NCBI GenBank assembly: GCA_947503575.1
Contig: CANNDZ010000001.1
Span: 62,001-126,000, forward strand
Reading direction: 5' to 3'
Length of the DNA: 64,000 nucleotides
Source: an uncultured Kordiimonas sp.
Lineage (GTDB): Bacteria > Pseudomonadota > Alphaproteobacteria > Sphingomonadales > Kordiimonadaceae
Below the pieces are notes generated by a model that ran no database searches, was not told the origin of the DNA, and was given only the letters and a program-made list of their open reading frames with translations. Position numbers and translations under genes: made by a program. Shown in pieces: positions 18,001-27,050 of this stretch; within the stretch, counting starts at the first letter, position 1, and the number at the start of each line of letters is the position of its first letter.

Positions 18001-18447
18001 GACCGGAGTTAAAAACCGCGCGTTCAGGTCCTTAACCACTTGGCGGGGGTTGCTGCCGTCGGCGTCCATAATCCACAAATTATCCTGGCCGCCTCGGTCA
18101 GAAATAAAGGCGATGCGCTGCCCGTCCGGCGATATGCTGGGGTGGTAATTTGTGGCAACGCCACTGTTTTGCGTCAGGCTAACGGCTTCGCCGCCCGTAA
18201 TCGGCATACGATATACGTGCGCCAGCAAATCAAACACAATCCATTGGCCGTCGGGTGCCACATCCACCGACATGAAGGTGCCTTCTTCCGTGGTAAAGGA
18301 AATCTGGCGGGTGTCACCGCGCGCCTGTGTTGTGTCCCACTCCTCGGTGCTGGAACCATCGTTTGCATCCTGTGCCAATGCTGGCGCTGTTGTCAGAAGG
18401 CCCAGCGCCGCAGCGACGGACACTAGGGTTTTATAGTGTTTTCTCAT
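15046..18447 (-). CDS. Exported PD40 beta-propeller/amidohydrolase fusion (paralogue 2)
   Basis: A 1133-residue protein with a signal peptide (LVSVAAALGLLTTAPALAQ). Residues ~50-700 are TolB/PD40 propeller repeats (SISPDGQRIAFISDRGGQDN, AWSPDGRTIAFTTWDDLERG and others); ~760-1120 are an amidohydrolase barrel of the imidazolonepropionase-like group, with GMVDMHAHHF (HxH metal ligands), TGFEHPM and IGSHGQQHGIGSHWE. Probably a periplasmic hydrolase of peptides or amides, with the propeller as substrate gate; the substrate is unknown. The ATG at 18447 overlaps the upstream paralogue's TGA (ATGA). The in-frame extension to 18549 lies inside that gene and is rejected. Confidence 0.9.
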   Translation of the reverse strand: MRKHYKTLVSVAAALGLLTTAPALAQDANDGSSTEEWDTTQARGDTRQISFTTEEGTFMSVDVAPDGQWIVFDLLAHVYRMPITGGEAVSLTQNSGVATNYHPSISPDGQRIAFISDRGGQDNLWIMDADGSNPRQVVKDLNARFLTPVWSADGDYIFTRKRGLPKRGAQPDAGIWMFHKDGGNGVKLIGREERSAAWPTATQDGQWLYFHKRTSQGTTWGQWNSLAGEIQVSRLNLKTGDIDAVSHGVNRQQSRFSSGGAGAPEISPDGKLMTFIRRVPDGTISYKGLKFGPRTALWLRDLETGTERMLMDPVTQDMVEGMKTMRVLPGYSFAPDGKSVILTQGGKIRRVDVATGEVSTIPFSAKVERTISEQAYKGFRITDDPFTSRFLRWTAASPDGSKLAFQSVGKIWVQDLPNGTPKRLTRDSFAPFEYAPAWSPDGRTIAFTTWDDLERGQVWTVRATGGRPTQITSDAGEYIHPDWSADGKSLVVAKGSNATARGREMTHNSYWDIVRLSADGSNKATIARVDYSGNFGRGRTQLPRPIWGPDGRVFFLRGAPGSGTGLAAVEDDLHSTGEFKSGQAGGDGPPAYSELVSVSATPSLDPPRLHARLNFADEAVIAPDGRHIAFLEGDNVYVSPFPYEQARAKPIRLSKYPDQGVLPVKQLSTTGGLFPNWRDGGTLEYGSAATYYAYDVASDETAEATISLVVEKRIPEGSIAFTNARILTMRGKEILEGATIVVSGKRITCIGTCDTSDADRVIDADGKTIMPGMVDMHAHHFRDYRGIIPARGYETAIYTAYGVTTALDNAVAAQNVFPTAELIEAGKVIGPRTYSSGGPLYNRDGARENLLTSYQVADDNIKRLKSWGAVSAKQYLQPRRDQRQWVSDVARREGMMVTSEGSDLYYNLGMIMDGQTGFEHPMSYMPLYSDAAKFFGQAKAVYSPTFVVGGPASWNEEYFWGETNVWQDAKQRKWLPWRQLVPNTRRPIKRPDTDYSFPLIAQGMADVIAEGGFGAIGSHGQQHGIGSHWETWMVASAMGAHAALEVATRHGAYFLGALDDIGTLEVGKLADIVVLRSNPLDDIRNTLDIDHVMQGGVLYDADTLDEVWPTAKAFGPRPWDTPDIYRGDDRAVN

Positions 18448-21400
18448 TGCCCTGCTCCTTGGAAATACATGGCTGGTGTTGGTGTCGGGTTCGGGAATAC
18501 ACGCGCGGCGTCTGCACCGCTGTAGAGCACCCCGTTTTGCATCACCCAAGTGATGGCGCGGACATTGCGGATATCTTCAAGCGGGTTTTTAGATAGCACC
18601 ACCAGGTCGGCATACTTGCCAACCTCCAATGATCCGATCTCATCGCCAAAGCCATGGTATGCGGCGCCGTTGATGGTGGAAATTTCGATGATTTGCTCAG
18701 GCGTGAATCCGCCTTGCTGGAACAATTCCATTTCCCAGTGTGCGTCAAGGCCACTCATTTGACCGTGTGCACCAAGCTGTAGCGAAATACCCGCTTCATA
18801 CAGCGGCTTCAGCGCTGCCGCCATTTTGGGGGCGTAGTGCTCGTCATCCCAATAAAAGGTTGGTCTTCGTACACGCAATAACTCATCACGGGTTTGGAAC
18901 TTCAGTAGTTTTTCATTTTCCCACACACGTTCATTATGATGGAAATACTGCTCCCCGGCGGGGCCGTTATAGACCACGATCAAGGTCGGGGTGATGGACA
19001 CATCGGTCGCCGCCATAAACCGCACGACATCGCTGTACAAGGGCGTCATCCCCATGGAATGCTCAAGCCCTGTGATGCCATCAATCACCTGCGTCAGGTT
19101 CATTTGCAGGTTGGCCGCCGTTTCCGCGACATCGTGCAAGCCAAGTTCCCGCGAGGCGGCGACCGTTGCATGCCGGGCCCGGCGCGTAAACTGGGTATAG
19201 TCTTTCACCGCTTCTGCACCAAAAGCCTTGTTGTAGCTCAGCGCCTGGCGTGCCTCTTCAAGGCTGTCGATGGGGCGCATCAGTCCTTTTCGGTACTTGG
19301 CCCCAAAAATGGGTGTGCCCGTCGTAAACAGGCGCGGACCATAGGTAAGTCCGGCCTCAAGCCGATCCCTGATCCAGGCATCTTTTTCCGCTGTGCCGTA
19401 CACTTCATACAAGGTGGTTACACCATGTGCGAGCGGGGACAGAAGACCAGAAACGCTTTCTTCGATGGTATGCAGATACGACTGAATATTGCCGCCATAG
19501 TGCCCGTGCGCGTCCACAATACCCGGCATGATGGTTTGGCCTGACACATCAAACACCTGCGCGCCGCGCGGGATGTCTATGTTTGTGCCAATCGCTGCAA
19601 TACGGTTGTTTTCAATTAAAATACTGGCGTTTTCGAGCACACGGCGTTCACCATTCACGGTGATGATACGCGCACCCGTTAGGGCAATGGTGCTGTTTGG
19701 TGCCGCCACGTCGTAGGTTACCGCAATGTTGGTAATGGCGGCATCACTGCCATCGTCTGCCAGCACATCATCCAGCGACTTTTGGTAAAAGTCTGTGCCC
19801 CGCGTCCAATAAAGGCCCTTGCTGTCCGCCGCCCACCCCATATAGACGCCTTCTGCTGTGTCGATACGTTTGGTAAAGCCCATTTTGTATTCGCCGCTGA
19901 TCTTTATCGGCTTGCCAACAAATTCAAACGGCGTGACGAATGCCCGCTGATATTCGCGGAACGCAATCCAGTTGCGGTCAGGTGAAATCACCGCCCGCGT
20001 TGAGGTGGCGAAGTGATACAGGTCTCGCTCGCCTTCGCCGTCCAGGCCAATGCTTTTCAGCTTCAAACCTTCAGGCGTAAACTCAGAGAAAAAAATCTTT
20101 TTATTATCGGCAGAAAACATCATCGGAGACGCGCGCCTGATTTCAGGCGTATTGCCATTTGACCACTGAGCGCCGACATCGGTCACCTTCCAGGTTTCAC
20201 CGTTTTCCGCGCGGACCATCAACTCGAAGTTGGTCTGATTTTCGAGCCGCTCGCCGTTTTTCAGGCTACCTGGGCCCCGCAGGTAAGCAAGCATGCTGCC
20301 ATCATCCGATAACGCAAGCGCACCATATTGGGTCGGCAGGTCCGTGAGCGTCTCAATGGGACCACCATTCAACGGCTTGCGGTGAATGGCACCAAATTGT
20401 GTGTCGCTCCATGTCGCGTAATAAAGCATGCCAGAGGCCGCGTGATACAGTGGGTTGGTTTCCAACTCAGGGCTGTTTGTCAGGTTGCGCACGTTGCCGT
20501 CCGCATGCAGGTATAAATCCCCTAACGCCTCGGATACAATGCCGCCAGCTGCCGGGTGGGCGAACCGCTGGATACGGGTTTGAGACTGCCCGGATTTAAT
20601 AGGATTGGTGGTGCGCACTGTGGCGTTTACTTCGCGCGATACCTGCGCCGTAAACGGTATGACGGTGGCATTGCCCGTATTCACATTAACACGCATGATC
20701 TGGCCCTTGTCGCTGAAGACAAGGTCGCTGTTGCTGGCCCAGCTCATGCCTGCGCTGGCACCATATTGGCTGAGGTTTTCCATTTGGTCGCGGTCAAGGC
20801 CCGTCATCACCAAGCGATCCTGATTGGTCGCTAAATCACGCACATAAAGCGACCTCACAAGGTCTTCACGGCCCATAAAGGCTAGCAGTTTTCCGTCCGG
20901 CGACAATTGCGGGTTAAAGGCCCCGCCCGCACGTTGGATCAGAATTTCTGTATCGCCCGTTGTTTTATTGTAACGGTAGATGCGCGTCCCATCGCTCGGC
21001 AAACGGCCATTTGTGTGTTCATAGTAAATGAACCCGCGCGCTGCATCGTCGATGTAATGATTGGCAAACCGGAAAACTGCACTTTCCAGCAGTTCCTGTT
21101 TGTTGCCGAACCGGTTGTAAATTTCGCCGTGCAGCGTCAACTCTTTAGGGAACCGCACCGCCATAATATGCCGCCCGTCTGCGGACCAATTGCCGCGCAA
21201 AACCGGGTCAGATGATTGAGTGAGGTTTTCAAGGGAGCCGGTTTCCCGGTTTATGATCCAGATGTTGTCCACGCCGTCACGGTCAGACGTGAACGCTACT
21301 TCGCTGCCATCGGGGCTATAGCGCGGCATATGATTCCATGACCGCCCTTCAGTCAGTTGCGTTGCGGCGCCACCGCCAATGGGCATTTCATATATGTGGC

Positions 21401-21635
21401 CCAAAAGGTCAAAGGCGATATGCTGCCCATCGGGCGACACATCCACACTTATCCACGTCCCTTCGCTGGTTTGAAAGTCAATCTGCTGGGTTGGCGTTCC
21501 CTCTGGGTTTGCCGTATCGATCGACCAGTCTGGCTTATCGTCCGCCAAATTGTCTTGTGCAAAACTTTGCCGCACCCCGGCGCTGCCTGCTGCAACCAAA
21601 ACCATCAGCACCAGGCTGACCCAACTGCGTGCCAT
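18444..21635 (-). CDS. Exported PD40 beta-propeller/amidohydrolase fusion (paralogue 1)
   Basis: A 1063-residue protein of the same architecture as the gene it overlaps: a signal peptide (SLVLMVLVAAGSAGVRQSFAQ), PD40 propeller repeats (for example VSPDGQHIAFDLLGHIYEMP and YSPDGSEVAFTSDRDGVDN) to about residue 640, then an amidohydrolase domain with GIVDAHGHYGG, TGLEHSM and LGAHGQMSGLDAHWE. In both paralogues the position where other amidohydrolases have the last metal-site Asp reads A/S-H-G. AAGGGAGGG precedes the ATG. First gene of a two-gene operon; the ATGA overlap implies matched synthesis of the pair. Confidence 0.9.
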   Translation of the reverse strand: MARSWVSLVLMVLVAAGSAGVRQSFAQDNLADDKPDWSIDTANPEGTPTQQIDFQTSEGTWISVDVSPDGQHIAFDLLGHIYEMPIGGGAATQLTEGRSWNHMPRYSPDGSEVAFTSDRDGVDNIWIINRETGSLENLTQSSDPVLRGNWSADGRHIMAVRFPKELTLHGEIYNRFGNKQELLESAVFRFANHYIDDAARGFIYYEHTNGRLPSDGTRIYRYNKTTGDTEILIQRAGGAFNPQLSPDGKLLAFMGREDLVRSLYVRDLATNQDRLVMTGLDRDQMENLSQYGASAGMSWASNSDLVFSDKGQIMRVNVNTGNATVIPFTAQVSREVNATVRTTNPIKSGQSQTRIQRFAHPAAGGIVSEALGDLYLHADGNVRNLTNSPELETNPLYHAASGMLYYATWSDTQFGAIHRKPLNGGPIETLTDLPTQYGALALSDDGSMLAYLRGPGSLKNGERLENQTNFELMVRAENGETWKVTDVGAQWSNGNTPEIRRASPMMFSADNKKIFFSEFTPEGLKLKSIGLDGEGERDLYHFATSTRAVISPDRNWIAFREYQRAFVTPFEFVGKPIKISGEYKMGFTKRIDTAEGVYMGWAADSKGLYWTRGTDFYQKSLDDVLADDGSDAAITNIAVTYDVAAPNSTIALTGARIITVNGERRVLENASILIENNRIAAIGTNIDIPRGAQVFDVSGQTIMPGIVDAHGHYGGNIQSYLHTIEESVSGLLSPLAHGVTTLYEVYGTAEKDAWIRDRLEAGLTYGPRLFTTGTPIFGAKYRKGLMRPIDSLEEARQALSYNKAFGAEAVKDYTQFTRRARHATVAASRELGLHDVAETAANLQMNLTQVIDGITGLEHSMGMTPLYSDVVRFMAATDVSITPTLIVVYNGPAGEQYFHHNERVWENEKLLKFQTRDELLRVRRPTFYWDDEHYAPKMAAALKPLYEAGISLQLGAHGQMSGLDAHWEMELFQQGGFTPEQIIEISTINGAAYHGFGDEIGSLEVGKYADLVVLSKNPLEDIRNVRAITWVMQNGVLYSGADAARVFPNPTPTPAMYFQGAGQ

Positions 21636-21744
21636 GATAACCCTCCCTTAAATTTCCCTAAGGCAGGGTAACCCGTTCCGGCGTCAGACTGGAGTCTATT
21701 TTTGGATTAGGCTTAATTTGCAATGTGTCGGCATGTAAGACGGG

Positions 21745-23361
21745 CTAAGAATTGGCCAAATATTGGTGCACGTTTGAAACCACAACAGACCCTTCACCGA
21801 CCGCAGATGCAACCCGTTTAACTGACCCGGACCGCACGTCTCCCACAGCAAAAACACCCGGACAGGACGTTGCAAACGGCCCCTGACTGGGGCATTCAGA
21901 CGTACCTGTTATTACAAAACCTTTTTCATCAAGGGCGACAAAATCCTTGAGCCAGGCAGTGTTAGGTACAGCACCCACCATGACAAACATGGCCGTGCAC
22001 TCAAGGTCGATGGCCTGATCCGTGGCCGCGTTGTGAGCCGTAACATGCTGCAACCTGGTATCGCCTGAAAGCTCCGTTACCTGAGTAGAGGTATGAATGG
22101 TCACCTTCGGGTCCTGCTCCAAACGGCTGAGCAGATAATGGGACATGCTGGCAGCCATAGATGTACCGCGCACCATGATATGTACATGGCGCGCATACCG
22201 CGACAGGAACATGGCTGCCTGCCCCGCAGAATTACCACCCCCTATGACAACAACCTCGGAGTTTTTGCAAAAACGGGCTTCTAACTCTGTCGCAGCATAA
22301 TAGACGCCTGCGCCTTCCAGTTCCTCAAGCCGGGCAAGAGGTAACCGCCGGTATTGCACACCCGTTGCGACCACAAGGCTTCGGGCATTAATTATGCTGC
22401 CATCATTGCAGGTGATTTCCAGATAATCAGATGTTCGTCGCAAGCCAACAGCCCGCAGTGGCATGGTGAATTTCGCACCAAATTTGATGGCCTGCACTTC
22501 GCCGCGCCAGATCAAATCAGCGCCGGAAATCCCGGTCGGAAAACCCATATAGTTTTCAATACGCGACGAAGTTCCTGCCTGCCCGCCAATGGCGGTGTCT
22601 TCCACAACGATGGTGGACAGGCCTTCGGATGCACCATAAACGGCAGCGGCGACGCCGCCTGGTCCAGCGCCAACAACAACCAAATCCGCCACACAGGTTT
22701 CTTCAACCTTCAGGCTGATACCCAGTGTTTTGGCAAGACTGGCTGGCGATGGGTTTTCCAGAACCTGACTATCGCCAAAAACAACACTAAACTCTGAAAC
22801 ATCAATATTACATTTGGCGCCCAATTCCTGTGCACGATCGCTTTTAGGGTCAAGTAGCCGGTAAGGGATTTTGTTGCGACTGGCAAATTCCAACATGCGC
22901 AAAGCTCGGGCGTCCTGGTCAGAAGCAATAATATTCAAGCCGCCAAGGCTTGATTTCACCAAGTTACGGCGACGCGCCGAAAACACTGTAATGATATAAT
23001 CGCTGAGTTCCGGAACCGCGCTCATCAGGGCTTTTAATTTTACCAACGGCAGTGCGACAAGGTGACCTGCTGTCTTCGCCTGACCAGCAAGAACGGCAGC
23101 CTGATACTGAAGAAAACCCAATTCCCCCAAAATCTGATTGGACCCAACCGTAAAACTAACATCGTCGCCGTCAGAACGATCGAGGATTTCCACCTCACCA
23201 TCCAGAATCAGGTAAAACTCCAGCATATATTCGCCGACATCAAAAAGGCAGTCACCTGCTTCCATCTCCCGCACGCTGCCGTGGTCTAGCAAAAGCTGTT
23301 TCAGGTCGTCTGGAACAGGTTTGGCAATAAGGTGTTCCAGCTGGTCGTCTGCGCCTTCCAT
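21745..23361 (-). CDS. cNMP-binding domain/thioredoxin reductase-like flavoprotein without CxxC
   Basis: A 538-residue protein. Residues ~10-130 form a cyclic-nucleotide-binding-type beta barrel (GDCLFDVGEYMLEFYLILDGEV), ~140-220 a thioredoxin-like spacer, and ~225-535 a TrxR-like two-dinucleotide fold: VVVGAGPGGVAAAVYGASEG (FAD), GQAGTSSRIENYMGFP, VVIGGGNSAGQAAMFLSRYA (NADPH) and GVFAVGDVRSGSVKRVASAV. The redox-active CxxC expected after GVYY is replaced by AATELEARFC, so it cannot act as a conventional thioredoxin reductase. Probably a regulated NAD(P)H flavoenzyme. Monocistronic. Confidence 0.88.
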   Translation of the reverse strand: MEGADDQLEHLIAKPVPDDLKQLLLDHGSVREMEAGDCLFDVGEYMLEFYLILDGEVEILDRSDGDDVSFTVGSNQILGELGFLQYQAAVLAGQAKTAGHLVALPLVKLKALMSAVPELSDYIITVFSARRRNLVKSSLGGLNIIASDQDARALRMLEFASRNKIPYRLLDPKSDRAQELGAKCNIDVSEFSVVFGDSQVLENPSPASLAKTLGISLKVEETCVADLVVVGAGPGGVAAAVYGASEGLSTIVVEDTAIGGQAGTSSRIENYMGFPTGISGADLIWRGEVQAIKFGAKFTMPLRAVGLRRTSDYLEITCNDGSIINARSLVVATGVQYRRLPLARLEELEGAGVYYAATELEARFCKNSEVVVIGGGNSAGQAAMFLSRYARHVHIMVRGTSMAASMSHYLLSRLEQDPKVTIHTSTQVTELSGDTRLQHVTAHNAATDQAIDLECTAMFVMVGAVPNTAWLKDFVALDEKGFVITGTSECPSQGPFATSCPGVFAVGDVRSGSVKRVASAVGEGSVVVSNVHQYLANS

Positions 23362-23461
23362 ACGTCTACCTTTGCATATGCTGTCGTAAATTCAGAGTTC
23401 CATTGGCAACAGTATAGACCTATGCGGTCAATCGCTATGTTTAACATGCAACGCTGTCGTA

Positions 23462-23507
23462 TTTGATGGCCAAGACACGGCGAGTTTGATGGCCAAGACA
23501 CGGCGAG
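23462..23507. repeat. Perfect 23-bp tandem duplication
   Basis: Two identical 23-bp copies, 23462-23484 and 23485-23507, starting TTTGATGGCC and ending CACGGCGAG. They lie between the flavoprotein start and the YghU terminator. No coding role is apparent. Confidence 0.85.
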
Positions 23508-23529
23508 ACGCTACCCACGGAGACATCAA

Positions 23530-23560
23530 AAAACCCGTCCAGTGTATCTGGACGGGTTTT
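23530..23560 (-). terminator. Intrinsic terminator of yghU
   Basis: Stem AAAACCCGTCCAG (23530-23542) with CTGGACGGGTTTT (23548-23560), loop TGTAT. Read on the minus strand it ends in a run of six T, 30 bases after the yghU stop. Confidence 0.88.
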
Positions 23561-23591
23561 GCAACATCTTGAACGGGTTTCTGTGATGAAG

Positions 23592-24473
23592 TTACTCGGC
23601 AGCCTCTTCGCCGATTTTGTCCCAGGTTCTGGTTTCAAAATCACTGGCGTCATGGCGTTCACGCAACTGCCCGGCTGGGTCGCCCCACGCCCTGTTCACC
23701 ATTTTGCCGCGCTGCACAGCGGCACGTGCGTCAATTTCTTCTGCCCAGCGAACGGCATTTTTATAAGACGCTACATCAAGAAATTCCGCTGCGTCATACA
23801 AACGACCAAGCACCATCGCGCCGTACCAGGCCCAAACAGCCATGTCTGCGATTGTGTAGTCGTCGCCGGCAAGGTAACGGTTTTCGCCCAACCGCTTGTC
23901 GAGTACATCAAGCTGACGCTTCACTTCCATAGAAAAACGATCAATTGGATACTGCCATTTTTCCGGTGCGTAGGCGTAAAAATGGCCAAACCCGCCGCCC
24001 AAGTACGGTGCGCTGCCCATTTGCCAAAACAGCCATGATAGCGTCTCAGCCCGGGCCGCACCTTCGGTGGGCAGAAACTCGCCAAATTTTTCAGCCAGAT
24101 GCACCAGGATAGCGCCGGACTCAAAAATACGTATTGGTTTTTCGCCGCTGCGGTCCATCAGGGCCGGGATTTTAGAGTTGGGGTTAACATCAACAAAGCC
24201 TGAGCTGAACTGATTGCCTTCGCTGATGTCGATGATGAAAGCATCATACTCTGCGCCCTTGTGGCCCAGCGCCAAAAGTTCTTCAAACATGACAGTCACT
24301 TTGACGCCGTTGGGTGTAGCGAGTGAATAAAGCTGGAACGGATGTTTGCCTACGGGCAAGTCCTTTTCGTGGGTTGGGCCCGCAATAGGGCGGTTTATCT
24401 TTGCAAAACGGCCACCACTTTCGGCCTCCCATTTCCAGACTTTTGGCGGTGTATAGGTGTTCTGTTCCGACAT
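23592..24473 (-). CDS. yghU: YghU-type glutathione S-transferase (disulfide-bond reductase)
   Basis: A 293-residue protein very like E. coli YghU: the N-terminal YTPPKVWKWE, INRPIAGPTHEKDLPVGKHP and LYSLATPNGVKVTVMFEELL, and the glutathione-site QFSSGFVDVNPNSKIPALMD and RIFESGAILVHLAEKFG. YghU/YfcG enzymes bind two glutathiones and have disulfide reductase and peroxidase activity. The start was set at ATG 24473 because the family begins here (MSEQNTYTPPK); the longer frame to 24557 adds non-conserved residues. Single gene with its own terminator. Confidence 0.93.
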   Translation of the reverse strand: MSEQNTYTPPKVWKWEAESGGRFAKINRPIAGPTHEKDLPVGKHPFQLYSLATPNGVKVTVMFEELLALGHKGAEYDAFIIDISEGNQFSSGFVDVNPNSKIPALMDRSGEKPIRIFESGAILVHLAEKFGEFLPTEGAARAETLSWLFWQMGSAPYLGGGFGHFYAYAPEKWQYPIDRFSMEVKRQLDVLDKRLGENRYLAGDDYTIADMAVWAWYGAMVLGRLYDAAEFLDVASYKNAVRWAEEIDARAAVQRGKMVNRAWGDPAGQLRERHDASDFETRTWDKIGEEAAE

Positions 24474-24676
24474 GATGGCAATTCCCTTTTCTGCAAACCA
24501 CCGCAGTGGCCCGACCTTGCGAACCAACAGGTTTGCAGAGCCGCGGGCGCAGGTCAACGATGATGACTGTCACATTATTGCTAGTACTGCAGTCACATTT
24601 GGGCAGCGGCGACCAAAATCAAGTCACGAAGATGTGTGGTGGCATTGCAATAATATGGCCGTCACGGCAACACCCG

Positions 24677-25867
24677 TTAGAGGGCTAAGAGCTGTTTCAC
24701 ATCGGCAAACGCAGCAATCGCTTTGTCCAGGTCCGCGCGCGTCAGGGCAGCAGACATCTGTGTACGAATGCGGGCCTTGCCTTTTGGCACCACCGGGTAA
24801 GAGAAGGCGACAACATACACCCCCCGTGCCAGCATTTCGTCGGCAAAGCGGGATGCTATTGCCGCATCATACAGCATCACGGGAACAATCGGGTGTTCCC
24901 CTGGCAGCAGGTCAAAACCAAGCTGTTCCATGTTTTTGCGGAAATACGCTGTGTTATCTGCAAGTTGCTGGCGCAAGTCACCAGACTGGGTGACCAGTTC
25001 AATCGCCTTGATTGCGCCAGCCACCACAGGTGGGGCAACCGTATTGGAGAACAGATAAGGACGGGACCGTTGACGCAACAGTTCAACGATTTCCTTGCGC
25101 CCGCTCGTGTAGCCCCCGCTGGCGCCCCCAAGGGCTTTACCAAGCGTGCCAGTAATAATGTCAACACGGTCAATCACGCCGCAATGTTCGTGCGTACCCT
25201 TGCCCCCCGCGCCAATAAAGCCCGTGGCATGACAATCATCAAAATGCACCAGCGCATTATATTGGTCAGCCAAATCACACACTTTATCAAGCTGCGCGAT
25301 ATAGCCATCCATTGAGAAAACACCATCGGTGGTGATCAGTTTATAGCGCGCGCCTGCAGCGTCTGCTTCTTTCAACTTTACTTCAAGGTCGTCCATATTG
25401 TTGTTTTTGTACCGGTAGCGCATTGCTTTCGACAGCCGCACACCGTCAATAATACTGGCGTGGTTCAGTTCATCGGAAATCACCGCATCCTCTGGCCCCA
25501 GGATGGTTTCAAACAAGCCGCCATTGGCGTCAAAACAACTGGGGTAAAGGATGGTATCTTCTGCACCGAGAAACTCACTTAATACGTCTTCAAGCTGTTT
25601 GTGCAGCGTTTGTGTGCCGCAGATAAACCGCACCGACGCCATGCCGTAACCCCAATCCTTCAGGCCCTGCATGGCGGCGGCGTTTACGTCTGGGTGTTGG
25701 GCCAGACCAAGGTAATTATTTGCGCACAGGTTAATCACGTCCTGCCCGCCTGTGATACCGACGGATGACCCCTGTGGAGTGGTGATTTCGCGCTCGTTTT
25801 TATACAGCCCTGCATCCCGGATACCGGACAGTTCTGTGCTGAGGTGGTCTTTGAAATTTCCGTACAT
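24677..25867 (-). CDS. kbl: Glycine C-acetyltransferase (2-amino-3-ketobutyrate CoA ligase)
   Basis: A 396-residue PLP enzyme of the alpha-oxoamine synthase family, close in length to E. coli Kbl (398). [31 protein letters not shown] and the PLP-lysine motif [16 protein letters not shown] are diagnostic. It cleaves 2-amino-3-ketobutyrate with CoA to glycine and acetyl-CoA. It lies 9 nt after tdh in the same operon, with AAGGACC as ribosome site, giving the complete Tdh-Kbl threonine degradation route. In E. coli the order is kbl-tdh; here it is tdh-kbl. Confidence 0.97.
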   Translation of the reverse strand: MYGNFKDHLSTELSGIRDAGLYKNEREITTPQGSSVGITGGQDVINLCANNYLGLAQHPDVNAAAMQGLKDWGYGMASVRFICGTQTLHKQLEDVLSEFLGAEDTILYPSCFDANGGLFETILGPEDAVISDELNHASIIDGVRLSKAMRYRYKNNNMDDLEVKLKEADAAGARYKLITTDGVFSMDGYIAQLDKVCDLADQYNALVHFDDCHATGFIGAGGKGTHEHCGVIDRVDIITGTLGKALGGASGGYTSGRKEIVELLRQRSRPYLFSNTVAPPVVAGAIKAIELVTQSGDLRQQLADNTAYFRKNMEQLGFDLLPGEHPIVPVMLYDAAIASRFADEMLARGVYVVAFSYPVVPKGKARIRTQMSAALTRADLDKAIAAFADVKQLLAL

Positions 25868-25876
25868 GGCTGGTCC

Positions 25877-26905
25877 TTATATTTCCCAGTTCAATACAAC
25901 TTTGCTGGCATCACCGGCATTCATCAGATCAAACCCTTGCTGAAAGTCCGTGAAGGGCAGGCGGTGCGTTATCACCGGCGATATATCGAGCCCGTTGTCG
26001 ATCATGACCGACATTTTATACCAGGTTTCGTACATTTCGCGGCCATAAATGCCCTTTAGCGTTAGCATATTAAAGATAACTGTTTCCCAGTTAATGGCCG
26101 CCCCTTGGGCCGGAATGCCCAGTATCGAGACCTTGCCACCGTGGCACATGTTTTCGATCAAATCCCGGAAGGCAGCGTCATTGCCTGACATCTCGAGCCC
26201 GACATCAAACCCCTCGCTCATGCCCAGCTCTCGCTGCACATCTTCCAGGCGCTCATGGCGGACATCGACGGTGCGGGTCGCCCCCAGCGTTTTCGCCAGT
26301 TCGAGCCGTTCAGGCAGCACGTCCGTTATCACAACATGTCGCGCGCCGGCATGACGGCAGACAGCCGCAGCCATGGCGCCGATGGGCCCCGCACCGGTGA
26401 TCAGAACATCTTCACCCAGCAAGTCCCACTGAAGTGCGGTGTGAACGGCATTGCCAAGCGGATCAAACAGTGAGGCCACATCAAGGTCAATGCCGTCGCT
26501 GTGTTCCCATACGTTTGACATGGGCAACGCAACATATTCTGCGAAGGCGCCTGGTCGGTTTACGCCGATGCCACTGGTGTGGGCACACAAATGACGCCGC
26601 CCGGCCATACAGTTGCGGCAACGACCACAGACCACATGGCCTTCACCGGAAACAATCTGCCCGGCGCGAAAATCAATTACGTTTGATCCGACTTCGACAA
26701 TTTCACCAACAAACTCATGGCCAACCACCATGGGCACTGGAATGGTTTTTTGTGCCCATTCATCCCAGTTATAGATATGCATGTCCGTGCCACAGATTGC
26801 TGTGCGCTTCACCTTTATCAACACGTCATTGATGCCAACCTCTGGCTCGGGCACATCTTGCAACCACAAACCGACCTCAGCTTTTTCCTTAACAAGTGCT
26901 TTCAT
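25877..26905 (-). CDS. tdh: L-threonine 3-dehydrogenase
   Basis: A 342-residue zinc-dependent medium-chain dehydrogenase (E. coli Tdh is 341). Catalytic-zinc region [16 protein letters not shown] and [14 protein letters not shown]; structural zinc [21 protein letters not shown] fold [16 protein letters not shown]. It oxidises L-threonine to 2-amino-3-ketobutyrate, passed to Kbl next door. First gene of tdh-kbl, divergent from an XRE-cupin regulator, with two repeated palindromes in the spacer. Confidence 0.97.
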   Translation of the reverse strand: MKALVKEKAEVGLWLQDVPEPEVGINDVLIKVKRTAICGTDMHIYNWDEWAQKTIPVPMVVGHEFVGEIVEVGSNVIDFRAGQIVSGEGHVVCGRCRNCMAGRRHLCAHTSGIGVNRPGAFAEYVALPMSNVWEHSDGIDLDVASLFDPLGNAVHTALQWDLLGEDVLITGAGPIGAMAAAVCRHAGARHVVITDVLPERLELAKTLGATRTVDVRHERLEDVQRELGMSEGFDVGLEMSGNDAAFRDLIENMCHGGKVSILGIPAQGAAINWETVIFNMLTLKGIYGREMYETWYKMSVMIDNGLDISPVITHRLPFTDFQQGFDLMNAGDASKVVLNWEI

Positions 26906-26964
26906 AAACTAAGCTCCGTTGACGTTGATGACGTGCCCAAGCGGGATGCGTTAGCGCTGGACAC

Positions 26965-26999
26965 TTCTATCATATTAGAAGATATTCCATCATATTGAA
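26965..26999. promoter_or_regulatory. Two candidate operators in the tdh/XRE-cupin spacer
   Basis: TTCTATCATATTAGAA (26965-26980, perfect 5-bp arms TTCTA/TAGAA) and TTCCATCATATTGAA (26985-26999) are near-identical palindromes spaced 20 bp start to start, two helical turns. The most likely ligand is the adjacent XRE-cupin regulator, controlling itself and tdh-kbl. Confidence 0.55.
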
Positions 27000-27050
27000 G
27001 TCATGCATTCCATAATACAAGATTTTTTCCACTATAGCGGAGAATATACG

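Noticed and set aside
23462-23507. 23-bp duplication as a CRISPR or attachment site
   Set aside because: There is no spacer between the copies, and no integrase or tRNA next to it.
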